Source: Posidonia oceanica
Taxonomy: Eukaryota; Streptophyta; Magnoliopsida; Alismatales; Posidoniaceae
NCBI GenBank assembly: GCA_037176725.1
Contig: JAZBRS010000029.1
Span: 127,195,001-127,259,000 of the forward strand
DNA: 64,000 bases
Direction: 5' to 3'
The notes beneath the pieces were generated by a model, which saw nothing but the letters and a program-made list of their open reading frames with translations, was not told the origin of the DNA and ran no database searches. Positions 43,624 to 54,693 of this stretch are shown here, one piece after another. How positions within the stretch are numbered: the first letter of the stretch is position 1; every line of letters starts with the position of its first letter. Position numbers and translations under genes: made by a program.

Positions 43624-46131
43624 TCAGCAACCTCGGGAGGGAGGTGCTAGGTCCGCTCCTATGCTGCTGATGCTGTCGACGGGATCCACTGTCGGCAATG
43701 CGGGAAGCACTAGGGCTACTGGAGCTGCTGATGGCAGTGCAGGGAGCACTGGAGCTGCTAGGGTTGGAGGAGAAGCTGACCTGGATGGTGCTACGATCGG
43801 GCTCGTTGGTGATGCTGCCGTTGCGTCTCCAAGCGTCCCCCGGGTGAGCTAAGAAAGGCAGGAAAAGGAGATTGCGCCGATGGGATCGAAAGGATCCACC
43901 GGGGCAAAGCTGAACTCAAAGAAGACTGGAGTGAGGGAGGAGACCCCCGAGGTTCCAGCATCTTCGAAGCCTACAGGCTCGAAAGAGGAAGGGCCGGCTA
44001 CACTAAGTTGTGCAAGTGCTGGTGCAAGTGTATGTGCAGGTGTCGGTGTAGGTGCTGTCTCCTGCACGGCAACGCTGAAGATCTTTCGATCGATCAGGCA
44101 CTGAATGGCATCCCGTAAAATGACGCAGTCATCCGTCGAGTGCCCCGTGGCTCTATGGAAGCTGCAGAACTGATCCGTGTTGTGCCATCATGGAGGGGGA
44201 TTCGGTGACGGACGGACAGCCAGGAGTCTCAGGAGTGACTCAACCTGAGGGAAGATAACGCTCAGTGGTTCGGCCAGAGGGGTGTAATCACACTTGGCTC
44301 GACGAGGACGTCTTTGCCCTGGTTGGAGTCCTTGCCGAGCAGGTGCGACATGATGCTCTAGCTCGACGATGGCAGTGTGTGCAAGACTATGTGCGTAATC
44401 TAGCTGAGTAGAGTCTGGCTGACTCGCTGCATAGGCAGGCTCTACGGGAGGTTCGACGTACGAGACAGCGTGCTATTCGGAGTAGTCGGAAGCGGAGTCT
44501 CTGTTGCTAGTGCCGTCGCGGCAATTGTTGTTGAAGTTGTTGTTAATCTACCCAGCCAATGCAGCAAGTGTGGGGAAATTCCCACTTTGCAGTGAGCTTT
44601 GCACGCGGACGCCAGCCCTAATCAGTAATGCAAGATTAGTGATTGGTTGGATGGCAAGCAGAGCCCCAGTCGCTGGCTACGCCCCATTGATGATCATGTC
44701 GATAGATTCCTTGACGAAGGGTCTATCTCTGACCTGGGCGGCTACGGAACGCCAGCGACTGACATACTCCCCGAATGGCTCGTGGGGCCTCTACCGAATG
44801 GCGACAAGATCCTCTCGCTTTGGGATTAAGTCGAGGTTGAAAGAATACTGCCCAATGAAAGCCTGGGAAAGGTCATTCCAAGTCTGGATCGTGGCCGTGT
44901 CAAGGGAAGTGAACCATTTGAGCGCGGGGCCGGTCAGACTCTTCCGGAACAAACGAATCAAGAGCCTGTCGTCAGCCCGAAGCTGAGGAAGGTCTCCGCA
45001 GTATGCCCTCAGATGCGAAATAGGGCAGCCTCTACCGTTGTATTTTTCGAACTCCGGGATGCAAAATTTCGCTGGGAGTGTCGCCTCTGGAAAGAGGCAG
45101 AGGTCCCAGAATCGATACGACTGGCGGTCCGTGCCTTGCACTTGACGAAGTACTCTTTCTAGATTTCCCAACCTGGTGAGGATGGAATCTGAAGTTGCTG
45201 CTGGCAATGGTTGTGCAGCAGAGGCAGGGGCAGCGTACGCTATATGGATCGTGCGAAAACGCTCCTCCGGATCCACCATCACGCCACCTGGTGTCGAGGC
45301 ATGAGGGCCAGTATACCCGTGCGAGGGTGAAAAGTGTTGTGGAATGCATGCTGAGGTCTGAACTTGATGCAAAAGGGATGGATAGTTAACATGCTGTGTA
45401 GTGTAAGATGCAATGTGGGGGAGCAGCTGTTGTGGCACCGACACGGTGCCAGGCGACAGGCCTGAGGGGTGCTGTGCTCCTGCCAATCCAAGAGACTGGC
45501 CACCAAATGATGGAGTAGCATGTAGTGAATAGTGTTGTGCAGATGCAGGAGGCAGATAAGGTGCCCGTATTGCCGAAGCTATGAGGAGCTGGGGCAATGC
45601 CAAGGGCGAAAATGCAGTGTGGTGAGCCTACAGAGCTATAGTGGGCTGCACTGGAACCTCAAGGGTCGGACGGGAAGAGTGGACCGCAGTCAGGTCGAGT
45701 GCAAGAGCCATGCCTCGCAACCTATCGACCTTAGCCAACAGACGTCATGCTTGCGAGGCAGGGGACTCGTTGACCAACAGGCCGGGACGCAAAAGAGGGT
45801 CTGCCAAAGGGGGCATAGAAACTGAGGAAGCAAAAGGGAGAGACCCTACGCAAGAGGCAGCCGTAGAAGGCTGGATTCCCAGGATGGGAAGGCCCTGGGA
45901 TGGAACAGAAGGCGACGCTCCTGGAGCCTCAGTAGCGGTCACCGCGGTTGACTCGGTGACAAGCTCCAGGTCGACTGGGGTCGACCCTTATTCTAAATGG
46001 AGGGGCTGGGAAGTCTCCTACACCAAAATTGGAAAAGAGACAGCGGACGTCAAAGCAAGGGAAGGAGAGACCGAAGTCGGTATCTCCTTTGATGCCAAAG
46101 AGGAAGAAGGCTCGCTGGTATGTTGGGCCAT
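43624..46131 (-). pseudogene. gag: Tat-type gag (TAT-C), broken
   Basis: ATG at 46131 (M-A-Q-H-T-S-E-P). A 270-codon uninterrupted piece (45603-44791) carries the Pro/Ser-rich region and the capsid core (GCPISHLRAYCGDLPQLR, GPALKWFTSLD, TWNDLSQAFIGQY). The zinc knuckle is intact near 44160 (C-SF-H-RATG-H-STDD-C). Stops or frameshifts lie at about 46018, 45745, 44791, 44550, 44470, 44190 and 43855. The frame ends with the same PPSRG-TGA as TAT-A, next to a splice donor. The capsid part is the best preserved of the four gags. Confidence 0.85.
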
Positions 46132-47256
46132 AACGGACAGCGAGTGAGTGCAAAAGGGTCTACGGCTGAAGGTAGAGACACGAGACCTAAGGCGAGCTAT
46201 TGTCGGAGGCGACAGATGGCTCAAAGACAGAGAGGATGGACACTCGAGATCCTTGCTGAGGAGCTCGCACCTACCTGCAAAACAACAAAGGCGTCAGAGG
46301 ATAGATGCAAAAAGGTTATTAGGGGTGGCATGAATGGCACACGTGCAGATGAATGCCCTAGTATGCGCTCTCTCACCATGCATGTCCTGAGTAGGCTGCC
46401 TACTCGGACTCACTCATGGGTATGGGTTTATTGACAGACTCCAAGTCAGAAAAGGTGGGCACCCATCTAAATCTTAGCCAAAGCTCAGGCAGTAACGAGG
46501 TGGTGCGTTGGGAGCCTCGACCCTACCAAAGCATGAGTTGTACCCTCTACTAATACCGACACGACCCCTGACAAGGGGGGACAGATCGACCAGCTTGCGC
46601 CATGCCAAAGTAGTGGAACAAGAGACCGGGACTGCCCTTCTCAGACTAAGTGGGTGGACTCAGGGATGAGAAGATGCATGCTTTCTAGTATGATCAGTCA
46701 TGCGATATGCTTTAAAGTATTTTACTTGCGTTTTATTTAACCAAAGGGAAAAATTGCAAGTTTTGGCTCTATTTGTGCTTAAATTTTAAAGTTTGGCTTT
46801 ATTGTTGCTTTCAAATTAAGCCAAAGGGGAGCAAACATGTTTCTAATGTCCTAGACATGGCAAAAGCATGAAAGGGAAAGAAACAGAAAGTCATGGCATG
46901 CAAGCAATCATACAATAAGGCAAAAGACATGTGCATGGCATGGGCAGGTGTTTGTGGACATGATACTAAAAAGAAAGCACTCATCATATCAAAAAGCATG
47001 TATACATGGCATGTGCATGTGTGGTGGCATAGCATTTGTGTAAGACAAAGCATTTACCACTCAAAAGGCATGTATCACGCACAAAGCAAGTATTTAGGCA
47101 TGTATAATGCATAAATAAAGCAAGTAAAAGCAATGTAAGCAATAAAGCAGGCAAATAGACATAAGGCAAGCAAAAAGCATTGAAAATGGCATAAAGGCAA
47201 GCAAAATGCGAAATCCAAGCAAGCGAGAAAGCCAAAACGAAACCCAGAGTCTAAAA
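46132..47256 (-). other. TAT-C leader
   Basis: Contains a splice-acceptor-like TTGTTTTGCAG|GTAGGTG (46275-46287), the conserved block (46330-46690) and a GGCATG-rich part up to the primer site. A 168-codon plus-strand frame at 45641-46147 is antisense to gag and not a gene. Confidence 0.65.
46330..46690 (-). promoter_or_regulatory. Conserved Tat leader block (TAT-C)
   Basis: Homologue of 15430-15760; the ctgacaaggggggacag and gcatgagttgtaccctctac segments align with TAT-B. Confidence 0.65.
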
Positions 47257-47274
47257 TCCCAAGCGAAGTCACCA
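47257..47274 (-). other. TAT-C primer binding site, slightly mutated
   Basis: Minus-strand TGGTGACTTCGCTTGGGA, differing from the TAT-B site at two positions. Confidence 0.75.
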
Positions 47275-47279
47275 CTTTC

Positions 47280-47410
47280 AGTAACCTTTTCCCCGTACCT
47301 CGACGCCGGATCGACCGACATCGGGCGAAAAAGAGGGAGAGTGTCATGGATAATGGCGAAGGAGGAAAACAAAGATAAAGTAAAACGGAGTCGCCACTTT
47401 CCTGTGACCG
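47280..47410 (-). repeat. TAT-C 5' LTR remnant
   Basis: Matches 36702-36832 closely, including the cgacgccggatcgaccgaca segment and a PBS-like core (47389-47396), then stops at the TAT-D LTR tip. Confidence 0.85.
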
Positions 47411-48109
47411 TGTTGACACCCCATTTTGACAGGCTTGAATCAGTTGGAATCTTCTGGTGACTTTTGGATCCAAACCTAGGTCAAACCTACACATTCCTTT
47501 TCATCCTACCCTTCAAAACAAGCCCAAACTTGACCTAAGATTACACCCCTTTCCCTAACCCAAAACTTACCCTAAAACCATAGAAAAATCCACCATTCCC
47601 AACTTAGCAAACCTACCCAAACCCCTAGAAATTCTCAACCCAAAACCACTCCCAAAAATCCTAGAAAACCTAAGTAAAACTACCCTTTTTCTACACCTCA
47701 AAACCCTTCCAAAACTTTCTCAAAACTAAACCAAAAGCCTAGGAGCAACACTAGAGATCCTAGGTTACACATTCCCCAATTTTCATCCCTTTTCAAAACT
47801 TTTAACCCCTCCATTTACCCAAATTATCCTTTTCTCTCTCCTAGATTATTCTTTTCTCTCTCCTCTCTCTCTCTCCTGATTATCCTCCTTCTTTTCACCC
47901 CCTTCTCTCCTTTTTTCTTGCCTGGCTATGGGCCCCCTTGTGCTTCTATCTCTTCTCAATCTTATTCCTATTTTTATCTTATTTTTAGCATTTTCTCTGA
48001 CCTTCAAAAAATTATTTTCTTTCAACTCCTCTCTTTCCTATTTATTCCTCCATTTCTCCCTTTTCTTCTTCCTTTTAATTTCCTTTTCCTTTCTCTTACT
48101 AAGTCCTTA

Positions 48110-48880
48110 AAAAACCCTTAAAAACTTTCAAAAACACTAAACATAAGGAAAGCAAACTAAACCCTAAAATAAATAATTAAAAACCTAAACAAACAATTAA
48201 AAAACAAAAGCCTAACTAAATCTAACTAAAATGGAAAACTCAGAGTGCAACTTAAAAATGCAAAACAAACAAAGACAAAATGCTGTAAAATCAAGAAAAA
48301 ACTAAAATGTAACCAAAACAAACAAAAGTAAAAGCCCAACTAAAAAATAATCAAAAACAATTCCTAAAAATAAAAGAAAACAATTAAAAAATGCCAAGGC
48401 AACTAATTAAGAAAAAGAGAAACCTAACTTAACAAATCTAAAAAGAACAATTCAAAAACCTAACTAAAAGGAAAAAAACAAACAATCAAAAATCTAAAAA
48501 CACTTAATTAAAAACTTAACAAGAAAACTTAACTAAAAAAAATATATTAAAAGAACTTAACAAACAAAAATCAAAAACAAATCAAAGAAGACTTAAGAAA
48601 AAAGGACTTAAATCCAAAAATCTAAAGCTCACCCTAATTAATTTAAAAACAAACTCTAAAAAATCCTAATTAGCATCGCAAGTACTTAACAAGAAAAACA
48701 TAATTAAAAAACAACTTAAAAGACTTAACAAACATTTAATCAAAGTCAAACACAAAACAAAACAAAGAAAACCCTAAAAACCCTAATCAAAACTAAAATC
48801 TCTCTAAACCTAATTAATTAACCAAAAACAATCATTAAAAAACTTAATCAAAGTCCTAACTTAAAACACAACCATTCTAA
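48110..48880. repeat. A-rich low-complexity tract in TAT-D LTR
   Basis: Dominated by aattaaaaacc/cttaacaaac words; the homologous tract in TAT-E is 62740-63540. No gene. Confidence 0.85.
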
Positions 48881-50819
48881 AAATATTTTCTATTTTTATT
48901 TTATTTTTATCTATTTTATTTTTTATCCTTCCTTCCCCTTTCTTCCTTTCTTCCTTTCTTTCTATTTTTCTTTCTTTTCTCTTCCTGGGCCCAGTCCGGC
49001 CCTTTTCCCCCTCCTTCCTTCTTTTCTTTCTTTCTTTTTTTCTTTTTTTCGCGCAGCTCGGCCCGCAGCCACAGTCGCCCGTCCTCCTTCTTCTTCTTCT
49101 TCAGCTGCTTCCTCTCCCGCCAGCTCTCCTCTCTGTTTGATTTCAAATCTCCCTCTCGATCCCATCAGCTCCAGCTCGCACCTTCCCCCTCTCAGCATCT
49201 TAGTGGCTTCTCCGGGGGCATTAATTGCCCGTCGCCTCTGTCGTCCTTCGCTGCAGTAGCCGCAGCCCGTGCCGGTGGATTCAAATCCAGCCCGCGCTCC
49301 ACTCCTCCCCAGCTGCTTAAAATCCTCAGCTCCACTCCTTCTTCCGCCTTTTTTGATCGTCCAGAAGAGAGTGAGAGAATCCAGAGCATCCAGCATCCGA
49401 ATCCCCTCCTTCTTCCACTGAAAAACTCAGCTCTTCCTCCTCTTCCTTTCCACTGAAACTAGTGCCCGTTCCACCCAGCAAATCACTTCCATTTCATCCC
49501 CCAAACTCCACCAAAATCCCAGCATCACAGCCCTCCACTCCACCCTCCAATTCGTCCCAGAATTGCCCTCCATCCACCTGAAATCACAACAGCAATCCAT
49601 CACCATTTCCTCCAAAATTCCCAACACTGCAACCCACTAAACCTTCCCAAATTCCCCCACCAAACTCGCCTGAACACCACCTTCTAAACCCACCTGAGCT
49701 TCAGCTCCAAGCCTCACCACAGACCAAACCTACCACCACAAACACCTACCCCCTTCTCTGCTAGAAAATCCTTCCAATCCCAAACTTCCTCTCCAGCCCT
49801 TTCCTGGCCCTCCAGAGCATCCACACACCTTCCTCAACCCTCCAGAAGTTCGCCGGCACCCTCCAACTGACCCAGAGAGCGGTGTACAACTCCCCCCACC
49901 TCCGGCTGTTCTTGCTGAACCCAAAACTGCATTTTCTTCTGCCGGCCTGCAGAACTCGCGTCCGAGCATCCAACGAGCACCGGAGGAACGCGTGGAGCAG
50001 ATCCAAACCCTCGCGAGCCACCAGGGACGCCTGCACTAGTCAGACCATCACCGCCGACTTCTGGAAAAGCAGCTAACGTCGGGGAAGCGCTTCGGCCGTC
50101 GAAACAGGTGCCTCTTCCTCCTAGTAACTTAGTTTCCTTCTCCTCTTGCTTTTCCATCCATTAGATTAGGGTTCCCCCCCTCTGTGCCGAAGTCAACTCC
50201 GCCGTCTGCTTTCTTCTCCGACGAGCCCAGATGCCGTTCCGCCGCTCCGATCTGCAGAACTCCGCTTCGACGGTTGTCCCAGGTCCGCACGACCTCCATG
50301 AGCATGCCCATATCCTCAGACCTCGCCGACGTCGCGTCGATCGTTCGGTCTGCCTCCGAGCAGTCTGCAACGCTCCGGCGTCTTCTCTGGCCTGCTCCGA
50401 GCCCTGTCATCGCTCCCCGACGCAGCCCAGACCTCCACCGAGCTCCGGAGAGCGTCACCGACCGGTCAGCGCCTCACCAACAGCCCCCTTTCGCCGGTCA
50501 TGGCCACTGGTAGCTCTATGCTACAGTGCCATGGCCGCTGCAATTCTACTGTGGTTTTATTTTTTCTTTACTAAGGTATTTTGTTGATAAATTGCATATC
50601 TGTCTTGCTTTTTTGCTTTATTGCTTCCCAGTCCAGCCATCGTTTATCATTCATTTAAGTTTGAATTAAAATCTTATGAAATTGCATGAAAAATCTAAAA
50701 AATTGATTAATTGCATGTTAGTCCTTCTGCAGTGTTTCTCTTCAGTGTTTATTTTTAGTTCTGGCCCTCTAGTTTTCTATTATTACATGTTAGTCCTCTA
50801 GTTAATAATCTAATTTAAT

Positions 50820-51430
50820 GCTTGTATTTTACTTTGATAAATTGCATTTTTAGTCCCTGCTTTTTTCCTTATTTATAGTTTAGTCCTCTGATCTGTTAAC
50901 TTATGTATTTATTTTTCAATTTTTCTTACTGCATTGCATCATTTCCCTCATATTTTCTGATTTTTGCATATAGGTCCTTCATCAATGCACAGCATGCATT
51001 TAAATGCATATTTTGCTTATAAACTTGCATTTTTGACCCTACATGATTTAAAAATTGCATATAGGTCCTCAGCATACATTTAAATGCATATTTTGCTTAT
51101 AAAATTGCATTTTAGACCCTGCATCTTTGAAAAATTGCATATAGGTCCCCTATTTGCATTCCCAGACCACTAAGACCACTGTTTTGCTTGCAAAATTGCA
51201 TTTTAGACCCTGTTGATTTCAAAATTGCATGTTAACCCCCCATATATTTCAAAACTTGTCCTAATGCATGTTTACTTTGCAAAATTGCATTTCAAACCCT
51301 GCACTTTGCAAAATTGCATTCAGACCCTCCAATTTTCAAAAACTTTGCATAAAAGCCCCTAACTTTTCAAAATCTTTGCATTTAGACCCCCACTTTTTCA
51401 AAAATTGCATATAAGTTCCCAAGTTTCCTG
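50820..51430. repeat. Degenerate ~40-70-bp repeats (TTGCATATAGGTCC type)
   Basis: About ten copies alternate ttgcatataggtcc with aaaattgcattttagaccctgca. Spacing is irregular. Region is AT-rich and non-coding. Confidence 0.65.
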
Positions 51431-51738
51431 AGAAATCATCCCTAGGTCTTTTCTTGCATTCTGCATGCATTGCACTCATGCATTCTTGCATTTGGCATTC
51501 CTGGCACACACTTAAGCATTCTTAGCTCCCATTTATATGGGAGGACCTATTGTGCACACTCCTAGGACCTCCTGTATACCTAGATCCAACCTTCTCCCCT
51601 GTTCTGGCCCCTCTGCCTTGAAGCTGGGATATCTTCAGATCTGGCCGTTGGATCTTCTCAATCAAGCTACCTAGACGACCCCGGTGGAGCATTCTTCAGC
51701 ATGGACTAAGCAGTTTTCAGATCAGGCTTCAGATTTCC

Positions 51739-51747
51739 AAGGTAAGT
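51739..51747 (+). other. Splice-donor consensus in TAT-D LTR
   Basis: AAG|GTAAGT. Candidate acceptors before gag are CTGTCTTTCAG (ending 54476) and GTGTCGGCAG (ending 54512). Confidence 0.35.
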
Positions 51748-52205
51748 CCTCCTGAACCCTTGCACCGCATCTATTTGCACATCATTTGCATTCCATGCAT
51801 TGTTTTTGCTTTCTGATTTCTCGAGCATGTAGAATAGGACTTCCTCTTCTTATCTATCAACTCTGCTTTCTCTTTTCGCATACTCCCAGTGCTTTGTGTT
51901 GCGTTTCCCCTGGATTCACCACTAATTGTGACTTTCTTCCTCCTTTTCCACGATCCGATCGCATCGCGAGCTCTTGGCAGCATGCGAGACACATCGTGGA
52001 ACATTTTGGTGGGAAACAGTCACAAAACAGTGGTAATCCTTCCACTTGCTTCCCTTCTCCTTTGTAGGTCTTCACACCTACTTTGCGTGGTCTTTAAACG
52101 GCGCTCGTTCTCACACTTGCACTGTTTACCTCTCCTTTGCTTCTCCTGCTCTTTTTCTTAGCATTTGCATCTGCATGGTTTCATCGATGCTTTATTTTGC
52201 CTGCT

Positions 52206-52525
52206 TTGGCACCGTTTTGCGTGCCCGCTTTGCTTTTGGCATCATTTTGCGTACCCGCTTTGTTTTCGACACCGTTTTGCATGCCCGCTTTGCTTTTGAC
52301 ATCGTTTTGCATGCTAGCTTTGCTTTCTTGCACCGTTTTGCGTGCCGTTCTTGTTTCTTGCACCGTTTTGCATGCTGGCTTTGTTTTCTCGCACCATTTC
52401 GCGTGCCGCTTTGTTTTCTTCACCGTTTTGCGTGCTGGCTTTGTTTTCTCGCACCGTTTCACATGTCGCCTCATTTTCTTGCACTGTTTCGCATGCCGCT
52501 CTCGTTTCTTGCGTTGTTTCGCGTG
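52206..52525. repeat. 30-bp minisatellite, 11 copies, in TAT-D LTR
   Basis: Units of caccgttttgcgtgc-cgctttgctttt begin at intervals of 29-32 bp (52211, 52241, 52271, 52301, 52332, 52362, 52393, 52422, 52453, 52483, 52513). Because 30 is a multiple of three, several frames stay open across the array; these are not genes. Confidence 0.9.
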
Positions 52526-52811
52526 TTTTACGTCGTTCTCCCTTGCATGTCGCCTGCATTGCTTGGTTTTACCGCCGTTTTGCTTTTCCGTCTACATTTG
52601 CATATAGGGCAGTGATGCTTACTGCCTGGAGTTCTCGCGAGCCAGGTTTCGCCTGGTTCGGAACATAGACAGCGCTGCTGAGCACTTAGACTGCACGTTT
52701 ACTTCCTGCATCGCATCCCACCACTTAGAGCACACCTATGAGCATTCATTCAAGCATTCATTGGCATTTTTTGGCATTCAAACCTGCATTTCCCTGCATA
52801 TGCGAGCGTAA

Positions 52812-52880
52812 GCCTAGAAAGACCGATTCTTGGGCGTGTCGGGGGTGCCTAACACCTTCCCCGCACGCAACAAGAGTCCT
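52812..52880 (+). promoter_or_regulatory. Conserved Tat U5 block (TAT-D)
   Basis: Sense-strand copy: cctagaaagaccgattctt, then GGGGGTGCCTAACACCTTCCCC and gagtccttgcc. Confidence 0.7.
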
Positions 52881-53059
52881 TGCCTAGTCTTTTGGCCAGC
52901 AATGACCATATTGCCCTTATCCTAGGCATGAGTCATCTCATTTGCATTCATTTGCAATTGTTTTCCTTTGCATTGCTTTGCATTGCATTCTTTGCTTGGT
53001 TTTGCGTGTTAACTCGCGCATTTCCCTCGGTTTTCCTTGTCTCCCGATAATAGACACGG

Positions 53060-53070
53060 TGGCGACTCTG
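53060..53070 (+). other. PBS-like core inside TAT-D LTR
   Basis: TGGCGACTCTG preceded by aatagacacgg, 177 bp before the real primer site. Same relative position as 16513-16520 in TAT-A. Confidence 0.6.
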
Positions 53071-53236
53071 AATTGTCTTATCTTCTTCTTTTCTTATCTT
53101 TTCTCCCCTGTTTTAAGTGTTTTCGAGTTGAGCCCTCCTCCTCGGACATAGCCGCTTATAGTGAGCCTGATTCCGATCGATGCATGCGAGCTCCTGGTAG
53201 TGTACATGGATGATCTGAACACCGGGATTACTACAG

Positions 53237-53254
53237 TGGCGACTCTGCTAGGGA
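53237..53254 (+). other. TAT-D primer binding site (first copy)
   Basis: TGGCGACTCTGCTAGGGA, one base after the LTR end. One G-to-A change in the GGGGA part relative to the tRNA-Arg-type consensus. Confidence 0.8.
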
Positions 53255-53377
53255 TGCTAGACTCCGGCTTTCGCCTTGGCTTTCGTTCGCTCGCATTTCG
53301 CCTCTTTGTTTGCCTTTTTGTTTTTGTCTGCCTTGTTTGCTTACTCGCCTGTCTGCTTTGCCCAGCGAAGTCGATAG

Positions 53378-53395
53378 TGGCAACTCCGCTGGGGA
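53378..53395 (+). other. Second primer-binding-site copy in TAT-D
   Basis: TGGCAACTCCGCTGGGGA; its 3' half is closer to the consensus than that of the first copy, its 5' half carries one G-to-A change. Confidence 0.7.
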
Positions 53396-53520
53396 TGCTA
53401 GACTCCGGCTTTCGCCTTGGCTTTCGCTCGCTTGGGATTTGCTTTCTTTGTTTGTCTTTGTGTCCTTTGCCTGTTTTGCTCGTTTTTTTGTGCAAACTCC
53501 TAGCGAGTCGCCTCGTGGCT

Positions 53521-54693
53521 ACTCCGCTCAGGTTTTGCACCTCCTTGCCTTGGTTTGTACTCTGTTTTGCTCTGCTTTGCCTCTGTTACTTGTTTACTTG
53601 CCCATTTCCTTGCTTCTGCTCTTATTTGCTTACTTGTCTTTACTCTTCTTATCTTGCTTACTTATTATTGCTTTATTTCCTATACAATGCATGTCTACAT
53701 ACTTGTTTGGCAACAATGCATGCTTTTTGAATGATGAATGCTTTCTTTTACACATTTGCTATGTCACTACGCACGCACATGCCCTGTATATATGCCTTTT
53801 GACATGATGAATGCTTTTTCTTCACTATTATGCTTACAAACACTCGCACATGCCATGCACTTGCCTTTTGCTATGTTGTATGTTGTTTGTTTACCATATT
53901 TGACTGATTTTCTTCCCTTTCGCACATGCCATGCCTAGGATAGTAGAGACTGTTTTGCTCTCCCTGTGGTTAACTAAAAATGGCAAGTAAAAAGAACTTC
54001 TAGGAGCAACTAGAGACTTCAAACAATCCTTCACGCCCTTGGTCTAATAAAATGTGCAAGATAAAAAACTTTAAGCATTCGCATAAGCATCATATAGGGC
54101 ATGCATTCTTCTCATCTGAGTCTACCTACTAGTTTGCGAAGGATGGTCCCGACCCCTTGTTCCACCGCTTTTGGCGTGGGTCAAGTCAGTCGAACTGTCC
54201 CCCCTTTGTCCAAGGATCGTGTCAGTGTAGTGGAGTGTACTACCCACGCTTTGGCGGGGTCAGGGCCACCAATGCACCACCCTGTTATTTCCTCAGCTTT
54301 GGGTAGGAGTTCGATAGGGAGCCTACTTTTTCTGGCCTGAGTCGGTGACCCGTACACCTAGGGATACCTGAAGTAGACCACCTACTAGGATACACTAGAT
54401 AGGTGAGGGGGGCATACTAGAAAGCATGCATATCATTCATGCCATTTAACTTAACTCATTTGCATCTGTCTTTCAGTTTCTAATCCCTGTTTGTCTCTGT
54501 TTGTGTCGGCAGTGATCGGTAAACGAGTTCCCCTTACTGACGCTTGAGTACCAACCCTTTCTGACACCCCTGTTGCGACCTTGTTCGCGACCATTCCCCT
54601 TCTGAGCTATCCGCCTTTGTGACGATAGCTCCTATTAGGAATCGCCGTTTGCATACCCGTCGCAGCCCTATTCTCACGCGTTCTAGGTCAGCA
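53521..54693 (+). other. TAT-D leader
   Basis: T/C-rich part followed by the conserved block (54090-54420), acceptor-like sequences (54476, 54512) and the gag ATG. Small frames exist but are not shared with the sister elements. Confidence 0.6.
54090..54420 (+). promoter_or_regulatory. Conserved Tat leader block (TAT-D)
   Basis: Sense-strand copy: gtcgaactgtcccccctttg, ggatcgtgtcagtg, ctttggcggggtcagggcc, atgcaccaccc. Indels against TAT-A shift the frame, supporting an RNA-level role. Confidence 0.65.

Larger units (their letters stand above)
36702..47410 (-). mobile_element. TAT-C: gag-only Tat element, 5' LTR cut by TAT-D
   Basis: Minus-strand element with a 3113-bp 3' LTR (36702-39814), polypurine tract, 3' repeat region, gag (43624-46131), leader, primer site (47257-47274) and only the last 131 bp of the 5' LTR (47280-47410), where TAT-D begins. 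It parallels TAT-A module by module and also lacks pol. The remaining 5' LTR should reappear to the right of TAT-D outside this window. Confidence 0.85.
47411..53235 (+). repeat. TAT-D 5' LTR (5.8 kb)
   Basis: Starts TGTTGACACCCCATTTTGAC and ends CCGGGATTACTACA, the end also seen in TAT-A. From left to right: Pro-codon-like CCAAA tracts, a CT-rich tract, an A-rich desert (48110-48880), a C-rich stretch (48960-50520), TTGCATATAGGTCC-type repeats (50820-51430), a possible TATA element (TTTATATGG, about 51530), a splice-donor consensus (51739-51747), a 30-bp minisatellite, and the U5 block. Frames inside it are low-complexity artefacts. Confidence 0.85.
53236..53520 (+). repeat. Tandem duplication carrying the primer site
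   Basis: Two units of about 141 bp (from 53236 and 53377) share tggc[ga]actc[ct]gct[ag]gggatg, then ctagactccggctttcgcc and ttggctttcg. A third partial start, gtggctactccgctc, is near 53515. Confidence 0.8.

Noticed and set aside
45641..46147. 168-codon plus-strand frame
   Set aside because: Antisense to the TAT-C gag N-terminal region; not conserved in sister elements.
49098..50587. C-rich stretch of the TAT-D LTR as a host gene or CpG-island promoter
   Set aside because: Lies within the LTR, has no conserved frame, and the frames on both strands are Pro/Ser/Arg-rich by composition.
52046..52668. Overlapping frames of 108-189 codons on both strands around the 30-bp minisatellite
   Set aside because: Repeat period is a multiple of three, so several frames stay open; the peptides are monotonous repeats in an LTR.
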